Below the pieces are notes generated by a model. The model made no database searches, was not told the origin of the DNA, and worked only from the letters and a program-made list of their open reading frames with translations. Positions 58,556 to 64,000 of a stretch of DNA of 64,000 nt are shown one piece after another. Position 1 is the stretch's first letter. Every line of letters starts with the position of its first letter. Both the position numbers and the translations under genes were made by a program. The stretch covers positions 3,408,501 through 3,472,500 of the forward strand of contig NZ_CP126101.1 of assembly GCF_030123245.1 (NCBI RefSeq), read 5' to 3'. This DNA comes from Lysinibacillus pakistanensis. Its GTDB lineage: Bacteria; Bacillota; Bacilli; Bacillales_A; Planococcaceae.

Positions 58556-58612
58556 CGGGACTAGTTCATAGAGAACAGCCCCGTAGCTCTTACTATATAA
58601 GGATTTTCATTA
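58556..58612 (-). terminator. Terminator-like repeat downstream of deoC
   Basis: ACGGG.CT.GTTC and GAAC.AG.CCCGT arms pair around TCTAT, close to the deoC stop. It is similar over about 55 nt to 56518-56572, but its T-run is poor. Confidence 0.65.
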
Positions 58613-58615
58613 CTA

Positions 58616-59287
58616 TTAATAATTAGAATCTGAAATTAAGCCATTCATAATTGCTACACCCGAGCTTGCTCCAATACGAGTAGCCCCTGCCTCAATCATC
58701 TTTTTCATATCCTCTAAGCTTCGTACACCACCAGAAGCTTTTACACCTAGCTCTGGACCCACCGTTTTACGCATTAAAGCAATATCCTCTGCTGTTGCGC
58801 CACCAGTAGAAAAACCTGTTGACGTTTTCACATAATCTGCTCCTGCTGCCACTGATAATTCACATGCCTTCACTTTCTCTTCCTCTGTTAGTAAGCATGC
58901 TTCAATAATAACCTTCACAAGTGCACTACCTTTTGCCGCTTTAACCACTGCTGCAATATCAGCTTGTACAACATCATATTTTTTATCCTTTAATGCACCG
59001 ATATTAATGACCATATCCACTTCTTTTGCACCATTCGCAATTGCATCTTTTACCTCAAATGCTTTGACCGCTGATGTACTAGCACCAAGCGGGAAACCAA
59101 TAACTGTACACACTAAAACGTCGGATCCTTGTAATAATTCACTGCTGTACTTAACCCATGTCGGATTTACACATACTGAAGCAAAGCTAAATTGTTTTGC
59201 CTCAGCACAAAGTTTTTCAATTTGTTCTTGCGTAGCCTCAGCCTTTAATAAAGTATGATCAATCATACGTGCAAAATTTTGTCCCAT
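58616..59287 (-). CDS. deoC: Deoxyribose-phosphate aldolase
   Basis: A 223-residue class I aldolase that cleaves 2-deoxyribose-5-phosphate to glyceraldehyde-3-phosphate and acetaldehyde. Motifs: [11 protein letters not shown] at the N terminus, [21 protein letters not shown] with the proton-relay aspartate, [10 protein letters not shown], and the Schiff-base lysine in YVKTSTGFS. The gene stands alone, without deoR or nucleoside transporter genes nearby. Confidence 0.97.
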   Translation of the reverse strand: MGQNFARMIDHTLLKAEATQEQIEKLCAEAKQFSFASVCVNPTWVKYSSELLQGSDVLVCTVIGFPLGASTSAVKAFEVKDAIANGAKEVDMVINIGALKDKKYDVVQADIAAVVKAAKGSALVKVIIEACLLTEEEKVKACELSVAAGADYVKTSTGFSTGGATAEDIALMRKTVGPELGVKASGGVRSLEDMKKMIEAGATRIGASSGVAIMNGLISDSNY

Positions 59288-59305
59288 TTTAAAACTCTCC
59301 TTCGC

Positions 59306-59333
59306 ATTCCAAGATGTACGTACCTCTTGGAAT
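59306..59333. promoter_or_regulatory. Inverted repeat before deoC
   Basis: ATTCCAAG (59306-59313) and CTTGGAAT (59326-59333) lie about 20-46 bp before the deoC start. It could be an operator or an mRNA hairpin; no T-run follows. Confidence 0.4.
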
Positions 59334-59464
59334 CATATCATTTTTTAACGATAACGTCTAATTTCTTTTATTTAATCAATGGTTAGACTTGCTTACATTC
59401 ATTACTAAATAGAGATTCTTACTTTAACTCTGCTTCTTTTGATCAATTTGCTCTGATTTATTCT

Positions 59465-59625
59465 TTTTTGATCAGCTTTCTCCCATTTTCGCTCTGCTTC
59501 ATACTTTTTTGATCAGCCTGCCCTCATTTTCGCTCTGCTTCATACTTTTTTTGATCAGCTTCCCCTCATTTCCGCTCTGCTTCATTCTCTTTTCGATCAG
59601 CTTACTATAATTCTCGCTCTGCGCT
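59465..59625. repeat. Minisatellite of about 41-bp units between mtaB and deoC
   Basis: Three near-identical 41-44 bp units, plus degenerate units at each side (from about 59428). Shared parts are TTTTTTGATCAGC, CCTCATTT and CGCTCTGCTTCAT. Every unit contains the GATCAGC core. No frame is open through it. Confidence 0.85.
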
Positions 59626-59643
59626 TTTACCCTTCACAAAACA

Positions 59644-59678
59644 AAAAGGATTGCCCTATCAAAAAAGGCAATCCTTTT
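59644..59678 (-). terminator. Terminator of mtaB
   Basis: AAAAGGATTGCC (59644-59655) pairs with GGCAATCCTTTT (59667-59678); T-rich sequence follows on the minus strand. Confidence 0.9.
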
Positions 59679-59680
59679 AT

Positions 59681-61030
59681 TTATTTAACTGCTTCCAACA
59701 CACGCACAAATTGTCCTTTAGAATGAGGGTATCCTGCTTGTGTAATTTTCACCTTCACAAGCTGTCCAATTAGACTCTCAGGGCCTTCAAAGACTACTTT
59801 TAAGTAATTATCTGTATAGCCTGTTAGTAATCCTTCTTCCTCACTACCATCATGAACAAACTCTTCTGGAATAACCTCCAAAACTTGATCTTCAAAACGA
59901 GAGGCATATTCCTTCGCCAACTGGTCATTTAATGCAATTAAGCGGTGAACACGTTCGTTTTTAATTTCCTCATCAATTTGATCCTCCATACGTGCAGCTG
60001 GTGTTCCTGTACGTGGAGAGAATGGAAATACATGCAGCTCAGAGAATTTATGATCTCGAATAAAGTTATACGTTTCCATAAATTCTTCTTCCGTCTCACC
60101 TGGGAAACCTACAATGACGTCAGAAGTAACAGCTAAGTCTGGCAATGCCTCATGTAATTTTGTTAAGCGCTCACCAAAGAATTCCATTGTATATTTACGA
60201 CGCATGCGTTTTAAAACAGTGTCTGAACCTGATTGGATTGGAATGTGTAAGTGATTAACAACAATATTTGATTCACGTAAAACTTCAATGACTTCGTCTG
60301 TTAATTGACTAGCCTCAATTGAAGAAATACGTAAGCGTTTTAAGCCTTTCACATTCGCTTCTAAATCACGTAGTAACTGCGCTAAGTTATAATCTTTTAA
60401 GTCTTGTCCATAGCCACCTGTATGAATGCCTGTTAGTACAATTTCAAGATAGCCTGCGTCCACTAATTGTTGTGCTTGGTGCAATACTTCCTTAGGATCT
60501 CGGGAACGCATTAACCCACGAGCCCATGGAATAATACAAAAAGTACAGAAGTTATTACAGCCCTCTTGAATTTTTAAAGATGCACGTGTACGGTCTGTAA
60601 ATGCAGGTACATCTAATTCCTCATAGACACGATTTTTCATAATGTTGCGTACAGCATTAATTGGTTGTCGTTCAGTACGATATTGATCAATATAGCCAAG
60701 TAACTTTGTACGATCCTGTGTTCCTACAACAATATCTACACCAGGAATAGCCATTATTTCTGCTGGAGACGTTTGAGCGTAGCAACCTGTAACACAAATG
60801 ACAGCATCAGGATTTTGACGAATAGCTCGACGAATTACCTGACGTGATTTTTTATCTCCAGTATTTGTTACAGTACATGTATTTATGACATAAACGTCTG
60901 CTTGGTGATCAAATTCAGTACGCTCATAGCCTTGTTCCTTAAACAGCTGCCAAATAGCTTCTGTTTCATAATGGTTTACTTTACAACCTAGAGTATATAG
61001 AGATACGGTTTTCGGAAGCTCGTAGCTCAT
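59681..61030 (-). CDS. mtaB: tRNA t6A37 methylthiotransferase MtaB
   Basis: A 449-residue radical-SAM enzyme that makes ms2t6A at position 37 of tRNA(Lys). The N-terminal UPF0004 domain has YTLGCKVNHYE, VINTCTVT and GCYAQ cysteines. The radical-SAM cluster is GCNNFCTFCIIPWARG. A TRAM domain closes the C terminus (about 375-445). The ATG at 61030 has GAAAGGATG at 7-11 nt; the ATG at 61042 overlaps that site. In B. subtilis (yqeV) it lies with prmA and dnaJ; those genes are not next to it here. Confidence 0.95.
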   Translation of the reverse strand: MSYELPKTVSLYTLGCKVNHYETEAIWQLFKEQGYERTEFDHQADVYVINTCTVTNTGDKKSRQVIRRAIRQNPDAVICVTGCYAQTSPAEIMAIPGVDIVVGTQDRTKLLGYIDQYRTERQPINAVRNIMKNRVYEELDVPAFTDRTRASLKIQEGCNNFCTFCIIPWARGLMRSRDPKEVLHQAQQLVDAGYLEIVLTGIHTGGYGQDLKDYNLAQLLRDLEANVKGLKRLRISSIEASQLTDEVIEVLRESNIVVNHLHIPIQSGSDTVLKRMRRKYTMEFFGERLTKLHEALPDLAVTSDVIVGFPGETEEEFMETYNFIRDHKFSELHVFPFSPRTGTPAARMEDQIDEEIKNERVHRLIALNDQLAKEYASRFEDQVLEVIPEEFVHDGSEEEGLLTGYTDNYLKVVFEGPESLIGQLVKVKITQAGYPHSKGQFVRVLEAVK

Positions 61031-61160
61031 AATATATATCATCCTTTCAACATCACATTACACTGTGTTTCTTAACTTTTTATTTTTTAATGTACTTAAT
61101 TTAGATACGTGAACTATAATAACACAATCCTTTTAAAATCAATACTTTTAAGATTTAAAA

Positions 61161-61190
61161 GACCACTCATCATGAAGTGGTCATTTTTTT
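61161..61190. terminator. Hairpin in the gap before the decayed gene
   Basis: GACCACT (61161-61167) pairs with AGTGGTC (61176-61182) followed by T7 on the plus strand and TTTTAAAT on the minus strand. The rest of 61191-61595 holds inverted repeats (near 61430-61500) but no gene I can support. Confidence 0.65.
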
Positions 61191-61595
61191 CTAATTTTTA
61201 GTTATCTCATTAGTATTTTAGAATTTTACAGAAGTAATAGTAGCAAACTACATTCTAAAATCATGTGAATTATCAAGACCTAAATTGAAAGAAGATAGAT
61301 AAATCAAAGGGCATAACATAATAGTCATATAAAATATGTTATAATCCTTTCTTCTTCAACTAAAGCACTCCGTTAGCCATCCATGTAGCGCAAAATCAAC
61401 ACTACACCACAGAAAATGAAAGTTTTTTACGTTCTTTCATGGGAGTTTAAGAAGAACAGCGAGGCTTATTCAACAATCGCGACCAATTGTTTGAATATCA
61501 AAAAATTAAAAAGCTTCAAATATTGATCTGTAGGTTTGAGTATAAAAATAACTAAATACCAAAGACCTCCAATTAATAAAGTGTTTGGTTTATAT

Positions 61596-62105
61596 TTAGT
61601 TTGTTATTTTAATAAACGATTCTTCTTCATTCTTCAATAGGAATTGAACGGTATATTTGTCATCTTGAATTACCTCTTTCGTTTCCGGTAATGCTAAGTA
61701 ATCTTGAACAGCCTTTTCAATTACTTTTATTATTTCTTCAGAAGGTGGTTGATTAAAATCCGTTTTTATTGAAACCTAGGAGTGTCCTTTCCTCACTTTA
61801 TAGGATAGCCCAGTCAGTTGATAAGTCGACTTCCCAGCCATTGCATCATAAATATCAGATGAAATATATGCCCAACGATTATCTTGTCTTCGATGTTCGA
61901 AGTTAAAAGTCGTCACTTCAATATCCTTTACATTCAATTTTTGGGATTTTATTTCTTTTTCGATATCCGCAATAATTTGTTCTGACTGTTGAATATGGTC
62001 AGGCATATCAATTAAAACAATATTGGAAAACCATGTTCTTTTAAACCCAGCTAATTCATAATCAGCTTCCTGGGCATATCCATAGGCTGTGAATACTCGC
62101 TTCAC
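61596..62105 (-). pseudogene. Unknown gene interrupted by an in-frame TAG
   Basis: A GTG-started frame at 62105 (MKRVFTAYGYAQEADYEL...YKVRKGHS) ends at TAG 61776-61778. The same phase then continues for 59 codons (VSIKTDFNQPPSEEIIKV...) to TAA at 61596. The two parts read naturally as one protein of about 169 residues if TAG was TGG. No ribosome site lies before the GTG, and a stop is close upstream, so the 5' end may also be lost. No family recognised. Confidence 0.6.
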
Positions 62106-62238
62106 AATTTCGCATACCTAGTGCTTTTCTTCCGTTATTAGATTATTTCATTGTTACATTTCAGTCGTAAGTTATTTACTTTTTCTCTACACCACTACAT
62201 TGCGTCTACCTATTCCGCCACTGTCTCATCATAATAAA

Positions 62239-62264
62239 AAGCCACTCCAAAATTGGATGTGACT
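62239..62264 (-). terminator. Terminator of the 75-residue gene
   Basis: AAGCCACTCCAA and TTGGATGTGACTT-type arms pair; TTTTTATTATG follows on the minus strand. Confidence 0.75.
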
Positions 62265-62276
62265 TAATACATTGGA

Positions 62277-62504
62277 TTAATCAAATTCTACTATATCTTG
62301 CACTACCGATACCTTATAAACATTTTTGGTATTAATTAATATCGTTTTATAATTTTCTGTTTCAGTAAATGAATACCATGACTTCTCATTGAAGCCATTA
62401 GAAATTTCTTCTGCAAATGTTTCTTGTCCAATATTAGACTTGATTTTATATTCTTCTTCGCGTCTTTCGTCAAAGTAAAACTTTACTTTATATTCATAAT
62501 CCAT
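62277..62504 (-). CDS. Small acidic protein of unknown function
   Basis: A 75-residue protein, MDYEYKVKFYFDERREEEYK..., from the ATG at 62504 with GGGGGTG 7 nt upstream. Alternating charged and aromatic residues suggest a small beta sheet (KTILINTKNVYKVSVVQDI at the end). The sequence looks like small accessory proteins of phage-like or mobile regions, but no family is recognised. Confidence 0.7.
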   Translation of the reverse strand: MDYEYKVKFYFDERREEEYKIKSNIGQETFAEEISNGFNEKSWYSFTETENYKTILINTKNVYKVSVVQDIVEFD

Positions 62505-62581
62505 TAACCAACACCCCCATCTACCTATATAATGGGACAAATGGGATTGAAGTAATCAATAGAAATATGAAGAACAATAAA

Positions 62582-62608
62582 AAGCCACACCTAGTTAGGC
62601 ATGACCTT
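62582..62608 (-). terminator. Terminator overlapping the end of the 73-residue gene
   Basis: AAGCCACACCTA and TAGGCATGACCTT-type arms; TTTTTATTG follows on the minus strand. It resembles the hairpins at 62239 and 62938. Confidence 0.65.
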
Positions 62609-62816
62609 CATTTCTCTTAATGACCTGTTTAGTCTTCCAATGTACTACAAAGCTTATAATCGACACTACGATAGCTACTACATATAATGTTGATGTTAAA
62701 TAATGTACTTGTTCAATTCCTTTACTTAGGACAAACTTTATAAAAAAGAAAGTTGATACTAACATAGATATTACTGTAACCATATTAGAATATTTTACTT
62801 TGTTTTTCACACTCAT
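62595..62816 (-). CDS. Two-helix membrane protein of unknown function
   Basis: A 73-residue protein with two membrane helices (about 12-31 and 41-60) and basic ends (VKNKVKYS ... KTKQVIKRNEGHA). The stop codon lies inside its terminator hairpin. No family recognised; it belongs to a run of small minus-strand genes at 61.6-62.9 kb. Confidence 0.65.
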   Translation of the reverse strand: MSVKNKVKYSNMVTVISMLVSTFFFIKFVLSKGIEQVHYLTSTLYVVAIVVSIISFVVHWKTKQVIKRNEGHA

Positions 62817-62937
62817 TTATTTCACCGCCTACAACATAAATCATAATACGTACGGAATGATATGTCACTACTAGAAAAATAAAACAGAAATAAGACTACC
62901 CAATTTAGTAGTCTCATTTACTTGTTCTTTCATAATA

Positions 62938-62966
62938 AAAAGCTAACCTTTTCAGGCGTGACTTTA
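62938..62966 (-). terminator. Third similar hairpin, no gene left upstream
   Basis: AAAGCTAACCTTTTCAGGCG.. arms pair loosely, and TTTTTATTATG follows on the minus strand as in the two hairpins before it. No minus-strand gene precedes it, so the gene it served may be lost. Confidence 0.45.
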
Positions 62967-63100
62967 GTTATCACCTAACGTTATGCCCTTGATAGCGTAT
63001 CTCTATTTTTAAATCTTTTTCTAAGACCATCCTAAGATAAATATCGCAATTCCTTTCTACAACTATGCATATTATAGACATAGAAAGGAGGGAAATTATT

Positions 63101-63208
63101 ATGTCGCAAAATTATGGTAATGGTTATGGCTCTGGTTCATCATTTGCTCTAATTGTAGTTCTTTTCATCCTTCTGATTATTGTCGGCGCTAGTTTCATCC
63201 GTTATTAA
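63101..63208 (+). CDS. YjcZ-family sporulation peptide
   Basis: A 35-residue peptide: a Gly/Ser/Tyr-rich head (MSQNYGNGYGSGSS) and one hydrophobic helix (FALIVVLFILLIIVGASF). This is the YjcZ/SscA pattern of small membrane peptides made in sporulation and linked to coat assembly. AAAGGAGGG lies 8 nt before the ATG. Too short for most gene finders. Confidence 0.85.
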   Translation: MSQNYGNGYGSGSSFALIVVLFILLIIVGASFIRY

Positions 63209-63278
63209 TAACCAATACTACCGCATCTAATGCTCATAACTATTTGGAAACTTATCCGTTACACCTTCAAATCTTTAG

Positions 63279-63308
63279 TAAGGTCACTATCCTCCGTGTG
63301 GCCTTTTT
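63279..63308 (+). terminator. Terminator after the YjcZ-type gene
   Basis: AAGGTCAC and GTGTGGCCTT pair imperfectly around TATCCTCC; T5 follows on the plus strand. Confidence 0.65.
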
Positions 63309-63327
63309 AATTCATTAATGTTTATTA

Positions 63328-63891
63328 TTATGGAACCGTATAAAGAATTGTCACAGCAACTCCTTCTTGTAACGCTCCTCCTCCCGTTGCTGTAATTCTT
63401 ACAGATAATAAATCACATTTATTCACAGGTAAGTTTGCTGTTGTTGAAGCACAACAGTTTCGAATGTCGGTACTACTAGGGCCTGTTACGGTTGCGATTA
63501 CCCCTGTTGATATTAGTGAATCAGAGAAAGCACAACTTCTACTTAATACAATCTCAGCTGACGCTGTAGCATTAGCAGGTAACGTATTATTTCTAATGCT
63601 AAAAACCATTCCTACTATAGTTGCATTTTGTGGTATAACTACTGAACTCCGTGGGAATGTTGCAGATGTAGTTCCTAAACCAATAAATTGACCATTAGGT
63701 GGCTGCGCTTCGTCTGACGCTAAATAAAGTTCATGTACTTGGCCTCCACCATTTGGAGGCGGCACCATCCCATTCATATCTACCTTTTGACATGGAACCT
63801 TAAATCTAAAGAGACACTTGCTTTTTTCACAACAAAAATCATCACATTTATTTCCATGGTGACCACCTTGATTACAACCTCTACAACTCAT
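63328..63891 (-). CDS. Cysteine-rich protein, probable spore-surface protein
   Basis: A 187-residue protein. The first 35 residues carry eight cysteines and several histidines (MSCRGCNQGGHHGNKCDDFCC...). Residues 45-187 form a beta-rich domain ending ALQEGVAVTILYTVP, similar in style to the C-terminal trimer domain of exosporium BclA/BclB-type proteins. No collagen repeats and no signal peptide, as expected of coat or exosporium proteins made in the mother cell. A GGAGGAGGAG site precedes the ATG. The spore assignment is inference, supported by the YjcZ gene nearby. Confidence 0.7.
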   Translation of the reverse strand: MSCRGCNQGGHHGNKCDDFCCEKSKCLFRFKVPCQKVDMNGMVPPPNGGGQVHELYLASDEAQPPNGQFIGLGTTSATFPRSSVVIPQNATIVGMVFSIRNNTLPANATASAEIVLSRSCAFSDSLISTGVIATVTGPSSTDIRNCCASTTANLPVNKCDLLSVRITATGGGALQEGVAVTILYTVP

Positions 63892-64000
63892 TTTTCTCCT
63901 CCTCCTTGTTTTTACTACATTATTCTAAGAAGGATAAAGGAAATAGACGATTGACTATATCCTTTTAAGGATAATTAATTGGTTAAAAAAAAAGACCACT

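Noticed and set aside
59428..59625. CRISPR array
   Set aside because: Units abut head-to-tail without unique spacers, and no cas genes are nearby.

Overview
The window reads as a chromosomal segment of a low-GC, spore-forming member of the Bacillales, most like Lysinibacillus. Support: one long core cluster follows the Bacillus subtilis yqe-yqf order (rpsU ... yqeZ, floA, yqfC, yqfD, phoH, pgpH, ybeY, dgkA, cdd, era, recO, ccpN, yqfL, dnaG, rpoD, cccA, trmK, yqfO, and ispH/yqfQ further away). Spore genes are present (cotJABC, yqfC, yqfD, a YjcZ-type peptide), and glycyl-tRNA synthetase is the single-chain type. The genus call is an inference; no rRNA or tRNA gene is visible.

Layout. 1-8.5 kb: end of a zinc alcohol dehydrogenase gene, then the potassium ATPase operon kdpFABC (minus) divergent from its two-component system kdpDE (plus). 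8.5-12.1 kb: a chemoreceptor, yqfQ and ispH. 12.1-17.2 kb: the C4-dicarboxylate module dctR-dctS / dctB-dctP with a clear CcpA (cre) site. 17.2-24.9 kb: small unknown genes, decayed genes (CPBP protease, FMN reductase), phzF, a signal peptidase, then yqfO-trmK-cccA. 24.9-26.1 kb: a gene-free stretch built as a large diverged inverted repeat holding two copies of a structured element. 26.1-50.7 kb: the housekeeping cluster, with a Gly T-box/glyS, an HD-GYP gene, an SLH protein and a group II intron between era and recO. 50.7-59.3 kb: ktrBA behind a c-di-AMP riboswitch, cotJABC, a marR-MFS pair, a fused branched-polyamine-synthase/AdoMet-decarboxylase gene with a riboswitch-like leader, and deoC. 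59.3-64 kb: a minisatellite, mtaB, small unknown genes and two spore-type genes.

How it fits together. Potassium uptake is encoded twice (Kdp and Ktr). The sequence shows three c-di-AMP connections: the c-di-AMP motif in the KdpD USP domain, the ydaO-type riboswitch before ktrB, and PgpH, a c-di-AMP phosphodiesterase. KtrA probably adds a fourth. The Dct proteins would form one sensor-regulator-transporter unit for succinate, fumarate and malate under catabolite repression.

Most notable: (1) the BpsA-SpeD fusion protein with all catalytic residues in place; (2) its 5' leader, which has a consensus promoter, a nested aptamer-like fold, and a terminator whose 5' arm can pair with the fold's closing strand; (3) the two structured repeats near 25.5 and 25.9 kb, whose helices differ by compensatory changes. 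Several single-base frameshifts lie in homopolymers, so sequencing error must be kept in mind for those genes.
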